From NCBI GenBank assembly GCA_947624695.1, contig CANQLN010000055.1, forward strand, positions 1 through 6,952: a DNA stretch of 6,952 nucleotides. The letters are read 5' to 3'. Both the position numbers and the translations under genes were made by a program. This DNA is from an uncultured Bacilli bacterium. Lineage in GTDB: Bacteria > Bacillota_I > Bacilli_A > RF39 > UBA660. This document shows positions 1-6,106 of this stretch, in pieces. The notes beneath the pieces were generated by a model. The model saw only the letters and a list, made by a program, of their open reading frames with translations, did no database searches and was not told the origin of the DNA. The first letter of the stretch is position 1. Every line of letters starts with the position of its first letter.

Positions 1-162
1 ACTTGAAAACTTATTTTCATTTCTTTTTACTATTAAATTTATTGACTTTGTTCCATTCTTACATTCATATAATTTCGCTAGATCACTATCTAGCATTACC
101 TTTTTTCCTCTTACTTCATATACTAAATTTTCTTTCTCAATTTTTATTATTTGATTATTCAT
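1..162 (-). CDS. ORF6N-domain DNA-binding protein, N-terminal part (cut by window edge)
   Basis: The first 54 residues are present; the rest lies beyond the left edge. The core reads VRGKKVMLDSDLAKLYE followed by INLAVKRNENKF (residues 18-52). This matches the ORF6N pattern in which a '(I/V)RGxxVmLDsDLAxLYgV' block is followed by 'LNxAVkRNxxRF'. ORF6N domains are found in phage antirepressor-like and mobile-element proteins and are thought to bind DNA; that role is family knowledge. The ATG at 160-162 has only a weak GGA upstream. The frame continues upstream without a stop to the tig stop codon, with a possible TTG start at 196-198 inside the tig terminator hairpin, but the ATG gives the usual ORF6N N-terminus. 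The start lies 6 nt after the T-tract of the tig terminator, so expression would need read-through or a promoter inside tig. Whether the gene is intact cannot be judged. Confidence 0.88.
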   Translation of the reverse strand, partial: MNNQIIKIEKENLVYEVRGKKVMLDSDLAKLYECKNGTKSINLIVKRNENKFSS

Positions 163-168
163 ATTTCC

Positions 169-200
169 AAAAAAAGAAAAAGTTGCTGTATTTAGCAACT
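169..200 (-). terminator. Intrinsic terminator of tig
   Basis: On the minus strand a perfect 7-bp stem AGTTGCT / AGCAACT encloses a 6-nt loop (AAATAC). It is followed by TTTTTCTTTTTTT, a classic rho-independent terminator. The tig stop codon TAG (199-201) overlaps the first two bases of the stem. The plus-strand side is followed by no T-run, so it acts in the tig direction only. Confidence 0.92.
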
Positions 201-1449
201 ATTCATTACTTTCTTTTAAGATTTCTAACGCTCTATGCATTCTCATATCATATTTTACTACTTCCAGTGAACCATAGGCTTGAATTAATTCTTCTAATTT
301 AATACCATAATTTTCAGCCATTTCTTTAGCTTTAGCTTCGACCTCTTTTTCGGTAAAATCAACTTTCTCACTATCAGCAATATATTCTATTACATAACGG
401 CCCTTTAAATTTTTAATAGCTTCAGGCTCCATTTGTTTATGCATATCTTCATGAGAAGATCCGGTTAATTCATAATATTGTTCTAAAGAAACACCTTGCA
501 TTTTTAATTGACGTTGGAATCCTTCAATCATCCGATGAACTTCGGCATCAATTATTTCCGGATTAATTTCCACTTCTAAATTTTCAGAAGCTTTGGCAAG
601 TAAATCTTCAATAAATTTATCATCATTTTCTTGTTTTTTACGATCAATGATAGTCTTCTTAACTTCACTTTCAAATTCTTCTTTAGTCTTAACTGTATCT
701 AAACCTAAATCTTGATAAAATTCTTCGCCAATTTCTGGTAAGACTTTAGTTTTAATTTCATGAATTTTTACTTTAAATGTAACATCTTTGCCTTTTAAAT
801 CTTGAACATAATTTTCAGGAAATTTTAACTCTAGAGTAACTTCTTCATCAGTTTTCTTCCCAATTAATCCTTCTTCAAAACCCGGAATAAAAGTATGAGA
901 ACCAATTTCTAAAGGATAATTTTCACCTTTACCACCTTCTAGAGCTTTGCCATCAACAAAACCATCAAAATCAATTACAACAGTATCGCCTTCGGCAACT
1001 TCACCATTTTCTTTAACTACTATTTCGGCTAAATCTTCTCTTAAATGTTCAATTTCATGGTCTATTTCTTCTTTAGTAGCTTTTGCTTCTTCTTTTTTAA
1101 CTCCTAATTTTTTATAAGAAGATAATTTAATTTCTGGCTTAGTTATAATAGTAAATTTAAAAATAACAGAGCCATCAGAAATACCTGTAACATCAACACT
1201 TGGTTCAATAACAGGTGTTAAATCATTTTTATCAAGTAATTCTTTATATGCAACATTAATGGCTTCATTAACGGCATCTGGATATAGTGATTCAATACCA
1301 AATTTCTTTAAGAAAATTTCTTTAGGGGCACTTCCCTTACGAAAGCCATCAATTTTAACTTCTTTATTTTGTTTTTTAAAAGCGTTATCTAAACACTTAG
1401 TCCATTTTTCTCCTTCAAGTTTTATTTCAATTTCATGGACATTTTTCAT
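199..1449 (-). CDS. tig: Trigger factor, ribosome-associated chaperone and peptidyl-prolyl isomerase
   Basis: The product binds ribosomal protein L23 at the tunnel exit and shields nascent chains in the cytosol. The 416 residues show the full three-domain plan. The N-terminal ribosome-binding domain carries the signature GFRKGSAP at 35-42. An FKBP-type isomerase domain lies at about 153-233 (GDTVVIDFDGFVDG, then FIPGFEEGLIG at 187-197). A long helical, charged C-terminal domain holds the 'arms' that cradle substrate. Length is close to the usual 420-430. The N-terminus is about ten residues shorter than in E. coli, so the first beta-strand seems reduced, and no upstream ATG in frame precedes it. 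The ATG has AGAAGGG five bases upstream. The gene has its own promoter at 1477-1505 and a terminator at its end, so it can act as a single-gene unit, although read-through from the upstream pair is possible. Confidence 0.98.
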   Translation of the reverse strand: MKNVHEIEIKLEGEKWTKCLDNAFKKQNKEVKIDGFRKGSAPKEIFLKKFGIESLYPDAVNEAINVAYKELLDKNDLTPVIEPSVDVTGISDGSVIFKFTIITKPEIKLSSYKKLGVKKEEAKATKEEIDHEIEHLREDLAEIVVKENGEVAEGDTVVIDFDGFVDGKALEGGKGENYPLEIGSHTFIPGFEEGLIGKKTDEEVTLELKFPENYVQDLKGKDVTFKVKIHEIKTKVLPEIGEEFYQDLGLDTVKTKEEFESEVKKTIIDRKKQENDDKFIEDLLAKASENLEVEINPEIIDAEVHRMIEGFQRQLKMQGVSLEQYYELTGSSHEDMHKQMEPEAIKNLKGRYVIEYIADSEKVDFTEKEVEAKAKEMAENYGIKLEELIQAYGSLEVVKYDMRMHRALEILKESNE

Positions 1450-1476
1450 ATAATCCCTTCTTTCAAATACTTCTAT

Positions 1477-1505
1477 ATTATATTATGAATATCTTAATTT
1501 AGCAA
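1477..1505 (-). promoter_or_regulatory. Sigma-A-type promoter of tig
   Basis: On the minus strand, TTGCTA (1500-1505) is followed by a 17-nt spacer and a perfect TATAAT (1477-1482). Transcription should start near 1470, giving a leader of about 20 nt that holds the AGAAGGG ribosome-binding site of tig. It fills most of the 60-nt gap after the 277-aa gene. Confidence 0.82.
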
Positions 1506-1509
1506 GAAA

Positions 1510-2343
1510 TTACTTATTATTTTTAATTCTTTGTAAGGATTTCATCGCGGGTTTTATTTGCTCGCCAACTCCTACAAATTCAATACCGGAAAAATTCCAA
1601 GGAACAGCGGTTTCTTCTTTTTGGGCAAAATGATAGCCTTTTTGATTGTTAAATGTTGTCTTAACTTTACACATAACTCCATTATAAATAACCGCTTGAA
1701 ATTTTTCTTCTTTATTAAAAACCGAAATAGTAATTCTTAATCTTTTAAAGTTTTCCGCTTGAAAACTATTATAAAAAATATCTTGTATTATATTGCCAAG
1801 AGATAATCCCCAAAGGGCTTCTCCCATTAAAGATTCTTCTAAACCTTGAATATCGATTAAATTATTGATACGGCCTTTATTTAAAGTTGTAATTTCAATT
1901 TTGGTTGTAGTATCATCTTCTTCTATCAAAGCTTCATAATAATTTCCTTTCCCATGCGAATCAACTTTACAAAAAGACTTTTGCTTTTCATTTATTTTGG
2001 GAACTAAATAAAAATCTTCTTTTAAAGTGTATTCTTGAACCATTTTACCATTTTGGACTTTTAAAGTGTTTTCACCCTCATCATTAAAAGTGGCTTCTAA
2101 ATGATAGGTACTATCTTCTTTAATATCTTTCACTAAAAAACTAATCGTATGGAAATTATCATAATAATGGATTTGGGGGTTAGATAAAATATAAGTTGAG
2201 GAACCAAAAATTTGACTTAAAACTTTGGCTACAATATTATTTAATTCTTCTTCCGTTACGACAATATAACCTAACCATTCTCTTAAAAATAATCTTAATT
2301 TTGGACTTGGAATGCTAACACTTGCTAATTTTGTTTTTTTCAT
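1510..2343 (-). CDS. Protein of unknown function, 277 aa, paired with a transglutaminase-like gene
   Basis: I do not recognise a family. The product is a soluble, 277-residue protein with no signal peptide, no membrane segment and no metal-binding Cys cluster (only Cys125 and Cys225). From about residue 55 to 160 the pattern alternates polar and hydrophobic residues and is rich in T, E, K and Y, suggesting beta-sheet. A helical stretch with LMGEALWGLSLGNIIQDIF follows at 172-190, then more predicted strands to about 257 and a basic C-terminal tail (KSLQRIKNNK). The ATG is preceded by AAGGAGAGAGAG, a strong ribosome-binding site. It begins 17 nt after the transglutaminase-like gene, with no promoter between them, so the two are almost surely co-transcribed and may work together. 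Codon use resembles the neighbours, so there is no sign of recent transfer. An uncharacterised ligand-binding or scaffold role is possible but is only a guess. Confidence 0.9.
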   Translation of the reverse strand: MKKTKLASVSIPSPKLRLFLREWLGYIVVTEEELNNIVAKVLSQIFGSSTYILSNPQIHYYDNFHTISFLVKDIKEDSTYHLEATFNDEGENTLKVQNGKMVQEYTLKEDFYLVPKINEKQKSFCKVDSHGKGNYYEALIEEDDTTTKIEITTLNKGRINNLIDIQGLEESLMGEALWGLSLGNIIQDIFYNSFQAENFKRLRITISVFNKEEKFQAVIYNGVMCKVKTTFNNQKGYHFAQKEETAVPWNFSGIEFVGVGEQIKPAMKSLQRIKNNK

Positions 2344-2360
2344 ATTTACTCTCTCTCCTT

Positions 2361-3566
2361 TTAATTAACTTTTTTATGATTCATATCATATGGCCAAAAA
2401 TCCCAGAAAAAATGGTATTTGGCTAAAGCATTTTCTTTTTTTAATCTTTCTAATTTTTTAACTCCTTCGAAATCTAAAGGATTACCCATTCGCCCCGTCA
2501 TATAAGCTTCCATAATTTTGTCCATATCAATATCTTGATTGGTTCTTATAATTAAATAATTGTAAACATCTTCCAAAAATTCTGTAAAAGGAAAACCGGT
2601 GGCATCATAATGACCATATTTATTATAAAGATAACTATAAAATTCCGTATCTAGAGGTTTTATCTCCCGTAAAAACATAATGAAAATCTTGATAGGCGTT
2701 TTAACTTTAGAAAATAAAAATTGCATTTTTAAGGCAAATTCTTCACGGCTTTTAATATCGAAAAACAAATCAAGAAAATTTAATCTTTGCAGTTCATTTT
2801 CAATCGTTGTATCCCGAAAAGGAATTAAAGCATGGGAAAATCTTTCTTCTTCATCAAAAGTTGGATCACTTAAGTAGTAGCCATCTAAGCCATATTTAGG
2901 ATCAACTATTCTAACTAGACTTCTGGCATGACACAAGGGAATTAATTTTCCTTTTTGCCATTCATCGATGTTGACTATAACCATCGAGGCAGGTATTCCC
3001 ATATAACTAAGAGAACAAACCAAAAGTTTAACAAAATCGCGACAGACAAAATAAGGGGAAGAAAAAATATTTTGAAGAACATCTAATTCTTTAGGATAAT
3101 CATCGGGATAACTTTGATATTCCCGGTAATTAACGACTTCGTTATATATTAGCGTATATAATTCTAAAGGACTTAAATTTTTCTCCTGTCTCTTTAAGAT
3201 AAGCGGTTTTAAAAAATTAGTTAATTCATGATAAAAATCTAAATATTCAGAAGATGTAAAGCGACTATGAAGATTATCATGCGTTAAAGTTACATAAGGA
3301 TATTTTGCTAATAAACTATTAATATAATTTTTATTCATTAAATTAAAAGAAGAAAAGGAAAATTTTACTTCATTTCTTTTACCTAAATTTAATAATTTTT
3401 CCAGTAACTTTCGAATATTTCCTAAATACTCATCTTCCGTTTCACCAATATTATTAATAGAAATAGTATAATAATCGGGTAAATTAATTAAATCATTTAA
3501 AAAACTTTCCGTTATTTCTCTACTATTATAAAATTTTGTAAATTCCCAATCATCAATATAGCTCAT
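2361..3566 (-). CDS. Transglutaminase-like (papain-fold) protein, 401 aa, function unknown
   Basis: The central part resembles the transglutaminase-like fold. YFVCRDFVKLL at 172-182 supplies a nucleophilic Cys175 at the head of a helix and is followed by SYMGIPASMVIV. CHARSLVRI at 212-220 supplies His213, and YYLSDPTFD at 230-238 supplies an acid (Asp234). The order and spacing of Cys, His and Asp fit a catalytic triad. A helical segment LSPLELYTLIYNEVVNY precedes the core at 131-147, as is common in Firmicute proteins of this type. The N-terminal 120 residues and the C-terminal 150, ending in an aromatic, acidic KYHFFWDFWPYD, match nothing I know. There is no signal peptide or membrane helix, so it is probably cytosolic. 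Such folds act as transglutaminases, proteases or amidases, and some are inactive, so the reaction cannot be named. It has its own promoter (3590-3618), AGGA eight bases before the ATG, and heads a pair with the 277-aa gene. Confidence 0.9.
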   Translation of the reverse strand: MSYIDDWEFTKFYNSREITESFLNDLINLPDYYTISINNIGETEDEYLGNIRKLLEKLLNLGKRNEVKFSFSSFNLMNKNYINSLLAKYPYVTLTHDNLHSRFTSSEYLDFYHELTNFLKPLILKRQEKNLSPLELYTLIYNEVVNYREYQSYPDDYPKELDVLQNIFSSPYFVCRDFVKLLVCSLSYMGIPASMVIVNIDEWQKGKLIPLCHARSLVRIVDPKYGLDGYYLSDPTFDEEERFSHALIPFRDTTIENELQRLNFLDLFFDIKSREEFALKMQFLFSKVKTPIKIFIMFLREIKPLDTEFYSYLYNKYGHYDATGFPFTEFLEDVYNYLIIRTNQDIDMDKIMEAYMTGRMGNPLDFEGVKKLERLKKENALAKYHFFWDFWPYDMNHKKVN

Positions 3567-3589
3567 AACAATTTTCCTAACGAGACTCT

Positions 3590-3618
3590 ATTATAAAGTA
3601 TGAAAATAATTATTGCAA
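3590..3618 (-). promoter_or_regulatory. Sigma-A-type promoter of the transglutaminase-like gene pair
   Basis: On the minus strand, TTGCAA (3613-3618), a 17-nt spacer and a perfect TATAAT (3590-3595) form a good promoter. The start should be near 3583, leaving a leader of about 16-18 nt before the ATG at 3566. The -35 element begins right at the end of the greA terminator T-tract, so the two units are packed back to back. Confidence 0.82.
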
Positions 3619-3643
3619 GAAAAAAAGCCTAAAAATTTAGGCT
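3619..3643 (-). terminator. Intrinsic terminator of greA
   Basis: On the minus strand AGCCTAAATTTTTAGGCT (3626-3643) is a perfect inverted repeat, with an 8-bp stem around TT or, more realistically, 7 bp around a 4-nt loop. It is followed by a run of T bases. The greA stop codon TAA (3637-3639) lies inside the stem, so a terminating ribosome would cover the hairpin while it forms. Confidence 0.93.
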
Positions 3644-4107
3644 ACTTTTAAAATAGTAATATTGTATCCCCCATTAGGACTTTCGACTAAAACTTGGTCG
3701 CCTTTTTTGTGACCTTTAATAGCCATTCCAATAGGGCTTTCAACAGATATTTTATTGTTGAAAGGGTCTGATTCTACAGAAGATACAATTTTGTATTCTT
3801 CTTCATCACCATCTTCATCTTTAATGGTAACTACTGAACCAATTCCAATGCTTCCACCCTTTTTCTTAGAATCGACAATTTCGCTATGTTCTAGTTTGTA
3901 TTCTAATTCTTTTATTCTAGCTTCAATTTGGGCTTGATCATTACGAGCGGCATCATAATCAGCATTTTCTGATAAATCGCCCATAGCTCTAGCCTCTTTT
4001 AAAGCGGCAATTACTTCTTTTCTTTTTACATTTTTAAGTTCATTTAACTCATTCTCTAACTCTAAATAACCTTCAGCAGTTAGTTCGAATAAATCTTCTT
4101 TTTTCAC
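3637..4107 (-). CDS. greA: Transcription elongation factor GreA
   Basis: GreA enters the secondary channel of RNA polymerase and stimulates cleavage of backtracked RNA, rescuing stalled complexes. The 156 residues match the family's usual length of about 157. The N-terminal coiled coil spans about 10-75, with the tip motif ARAMGDLSENADYDAAR at 39-55. Within it, Asp44 and Glu47 correspond to the acidic pair that helps hold the catalytic magnesium. The C-terminal FKBP-like domain spans about 80-156 and includes IGIGSVVTI, SVESPIGMAIKG and a final ITILKVA. The start is a GTG, with AAGGAGAG nine bases upstream. An in-frame TAA precedes it and no ATG is available. The gene follows trhP2 by 38 nt as in the B. 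subtilis cluster, but without udk between. It has its own promoter (4140-4168) and a terminator, so it can be expressed apart from the upstream operon. Confidence 0.98.
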   Translation of the reverse strand: MKKEDLFELTAEGYLELENELNELKNVKRKEVIAALKEARAMGDLSENADYDAARNDQAQIEARIKELEYKLEHSEIVDSKKKGGSIGIGSVVTIKDEDGDEEEYKIVSSVESDPFNNKISVESPIGMAIKGHKKGDQVLVESPNGGYNITILKVA

Positions 4108-4116
4108 TTTAAAAAT

Positions 4117-4124
4117 CTCTCCTT
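4117..4124 (-). promoter_or_regulatory. Ribosome-binding site of greA deciding the GTG start
   Basis: AAGGAGAG on the minus strand lies nine bases before GTG at 4105-4107. The spacing is on the long side, but no ATG lies between the in-frame upstream TAA and the conserved GreA N-terminus, so GTG is the only reasonable start. Confidence 0.8.
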
Positions 4125-4139
4125 TTTATGACTTACAAA

Positions 4140-4168
4140 ATAATACTATAAAACTTTATTTTTGTCAA
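4140..4168 (-). promoter_or_regulatory. Near-consensus sigma-A promoter of greA, overlapping the end of trhP2
   Basis: On the minus strand, a perfect TTGACA (4163-4168), a 17-nt spacer and TATTAT (4140-4145, one mismatch) make this the strongest promoter in the window. The -35 lies within the trhP2 coding sequence and the trhP2 stop TAG (4146-4148) abuts the -10. The start should be near 4133, with a leader of about 26 nt. Confidence 0.87.
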
Positions 4169-5327
4169 ATATTTTTAGTCGCATCATCGCATATGGAGGC
4201 AATTTAAACGAAACATTTAAATAGACAATCATTTGCGGATGTCTCGCAACCTCGATTAAATTACCATCTTCATCTTTAATGCTTTCTATAGTATATGTTA
4301 TTTCTTCCATATTAGGACCAATAAATTCGACAACATCACCAATTTTAAAATAATTTCGTTCTTCAATTTTAACTACTTTATTTTTTTCGTCATAATCTAA
4401 GACTATTCCTAAAAAGTCTTGATTGCTTACTTCTTCTCGGTCTTGAAAATAACTTTCATTAGGTCCCGGAAATTTTTGATAAAATTGCGGAACAGAATCC
4501 CGATTAGCTACACGGTCTAAAATTAATTCATAATATTTTTTATCTTGATCAGTTAAAGTATTATTACTAATCTTATCAATAATCTTTCGATAACACATAA
4601 TAACCGTCGCAAGATAATAAACTGAGCGCATTCTGCCTTCTATTTTAAAAGAATCAACCCCAATATTAATCATATCTTCAAGGTAGGAAACCATATTTAA
4701 ATCTTTACTCATAAATGTAAAAGGAACATTATTAGTTTCAAAAACCCACCGACAAATTTGGGCGCAGCCACCCCGATTAGAATCTCTTCCAGTTAAGTAA
4801 TTTGATAACACACATTTTCCACTGATGGAAGTACACATCGCCCCATGAATAAAACACTCTAAACTAGCATTGGTTTCTTTTTTAATGCGAATAATATCTT
4901 CTCTCGTGGCTTCTCTTCCCAAGACAAATCTTTTGACACCTAAACTTTGCCAAAAAGAAATGGCGGAATAATTTAAGGTACTAGCTTGTGTAGATAAAAT
5001 AATATCTAAACCTATCTCATGAGCCATTTTAACCCCAATAATATCACTAACAATGACGGCATCAACATCAATACTTTTTAAATATTTTAAATATTCTTCT
5101 AAACCTTCTAAATTTTTATCATGAAAAACTATATTGACCGCCACATACACTTTTTTTCCTAAATTATGCGCAAAAGAAGTTGCCTCTTTAAGATCATCTT
5201 CACTAAAGTTTTTGGCATTAGCTCTTAAACTATAATCTTTGCCTCCAATATAAACGGCATCAGCTCCATATAAAAGGGCTATTTTTAATCTTTCTAAATC
5301 ACCAGCGGGCGCTAATAACTCTGTCAT
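4146..5327 (-). CDS. trhP2: tRNA U34 hydroxylation protein TrhP2 (peptidase U32 family, YrrO-like)
   Basis: With TrhP1, this U32-family protein makes 5-hydroxyuridine at the wobble position of tRNA, a reaction that in other bacteria depends on prephenate and an Fe-S cluster. The 393 residues open with MTELLAPAGD and GADAVYIGGKDYSLRA, both typical of the family. ECFIHGAMCTSISGKCVLS at 157-175 fits the U32 signature exactly. The cysteines Cys165, Cys172, Cys188 and Cys192 are the likely cluster ligands, although which one is the fourth is uncertain. FKIEGRMRSVYYLA at 227-240 is a second conserved block, and a C-terminal beta-barrel-like domain spans about 305-390. Despite the family name, no protease activity is expected. 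The ATG overlaps the trhP1 stop as ATGA, with AGGGGG seven bases upstream, so translation is probably coupled. The related RlhA (23S rRNA C2501 hydroxylation) is the main alternative, but the trmR-trhP1 context favours TrhP2. Confidence 0.94.
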   Translation of the reverse strand: MTELLAPAGDLERLKIALLYGADAVYIGGKDYSLRANAKNFSEDDLKEATSFAHNLGKKVYVAVNIVFHDKNLEGLEEYLKYLKSIDVDAVIVSDIIGVKMAHEIGLDIILSTQASTLNYSAISFWQSLGVKRFVLGREATREDIIRIKKETNASLECFIHGAMCTSISGKCVLSNYLTGRDSNRGGCAQICRWVFETNNVPFTFMSKDLNMVSYLEDMINIGVDSFKIEGRMRSVYYLATVIMCYRKIIDKISNNTLTDQDKKYYELILDRVANRDSVPQFYQKFPGPNESYFQDREEVSNQDFLGIVLDYDEKNKVVKIEERNYFKIGDVVEFIGPNMEEITYTIESIKDEDGNLIEVARHPQMIVYLNVSFKLPPYAMMRLKIFDKNKVL

Positions 5328-6106
5328 TTAGATTCCCCCTTTAATTTATAAATAGTCTCTTTATTTAAGAATCCTGTATCAGTTTCCATCTTATTTTCGC
5401 CATTTAAAAGACTAACAACATCTTTAATATCTAAAAATGCCGCTGAAATAAAATAATACTTACAATCTAAATTTCTTAAAGATAAACCATTAAATACAGG
5501 TTTATGATAAAAACAAGTTCCATATTCATTTTCATATACTAAAAATTCTTGATTACTATTTTTAATTACTAAAGGGTTTTCTTTTTCTAAATGATGAAAT
5601 GTCACATAGTTATTTATTAATAGTCTTCTAGAATACATCGCCATCGGATAGCCTAAAACAAATAAAGAAACATTTGGTATAGATGTTACTATTTCTTCTG
5701 TTTCTTCTTTGGTAATATCCGATGATATTATAACTGAATCCACATATTCCAAATAAATTTTAATACTTTCTTTATTAGTATTAAAATGACTTAAATATAA
5801 AATTTTTTCTAATTTTAAATCTTTAATTAAAGGAATAATTCCTAAATCATCAAAGATAATTCCTTTAAAACTTTCAACTTCTTTAAGTAATTTAAAATTA
5901 TCAATTCCCGTGTTATCTAAAACTCTATTTAAATAAAGATAACTAAAAGAACGGATATCGAAAGGAATTTCAGAAATTAAAAAAGTATTAGGTATCCCAA
6001 CACAAAAGTCTTTTAAAGGAAAAACAAACTTTTCAATACCTAATTCTTTTAAATTTTCTATATCATGTAAATTATTAATAGTAATTAATATTTTATTATT
6101 TTTCAT
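5324..6106 (-). CDS. trhP1: tRNA U34 hydroxylation protein TrhP1 (short U32-family protein, YrrN-like)
   Basis: This is the probable partner of TrhP2 in tRNA U34 hydroxylation. The 260 residues start KNNKILITINNLHDIENL, like YrrN, and the order trmR-trhP1-trhP2 matches B. subtilis yrrM-yrrN-yrrO. It is short for the family (about 300) and diverged. Aligned with the TrhP2 signature, GYPMAMYSRRLLINNY (152-167) keeps the Gly, Ser and Asn-Tyr but has Met and Leu where TrhP2 has its two cluster cysteines. The only cysteines (35, 198, 215) are scattered, so it probably carries no Fe-S cluster by itself. The start is uncertain. A GTG at 6116-6118 would add four residues. I prefer the ATG at 6104-6106, which fits the family N-terminus. 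Neither has a clear Shine-Dalgarno site, and the gene overlaps the end of trmR by 11 nt, so it is likely translated by coupling. It ends in TGA overlapping the trhP2 ATG. The assignment rests largely on context. Confidence 0.83.
   Translation of the reverse strand: MKNNKILITINNLHDIENLKELGIEKFVFPLKDFCVGIPNTFLISEIPFDIRSFSYLYLNRVLDNTGIDNFKLLKEVESFKGIIFDDLGIIPLIKDLKLEKILYLSHFNTNKESIKIYLEYVDSVIISSDITKEETEEIVTSIPNVSLFVLGYPMAMYSRRLLINNYVTFHHLEKENPLVIKNSNQEFLVYENEYGTCFYHKPVFNGLSLRNLDCKYYFISAAFLDIKDVVSLLNGENKMETDTGFLNKETIYKLKGESK
5335..5340 (-). promoter_or_regulatory. Ribosome-binding site of trhP2 inside the end of trhP1
   Basis: AGGGGG on the minus strand lies seven bases before the trhP2 ATG (5325-5327) and within the last codons of trhP1. 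With the ATGA overlap it supports coupled translation of the two subunits in similar amounts. Confidence 0.75.

Noticed and set aside
77..94. Perfect 7-bp inverted repeat GCTAGAT-CACT-ATCTAGC
   Set aside because: It lies inside the codons for the conserved LDSDLA of the ORF6N domain and has no T-tract, so it is more likely a codon coincidence than an operator or terminator.
3..302. Plus-strand open frame of 99 codons rich in Leu, Phe and Tyr, looking like a membrane protein
   Set aside because: It begins with TTG, has no ribosome-binding site and runs antisense through the ORF6N gene, the tig terminator and the tig 3' end. Its hydrophobicity reflects the T-rich complement of lysine-rich genes.
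1259..1453. Plus-strand open frame of 64 codons opposite tig
   Set aside because: It is a shadow of the tig coding sequence, with no ribosome-binding site or recognisable product.
2680..2877. Plus-strand open frame of 65 codons opposite the transglutaminase-like gene
   Set aside because: It is antisense to a well-supported gene, and its composition is what the opposite strand would give.
3755..3937. Plus-strand Ser-rich open frame opposite greA
   Set aside because: The serine runs are the reverse complement of greA Asp/Glu codons; no start signals are present.
4146..5327. Secreted collagenase-type protease, the traditional name of the U32 family
   Set aside because: There is no signal peptide or protease motif; the cysteine signature and the trmR/trhP1 context indicate an RNA hydroxylation protein.
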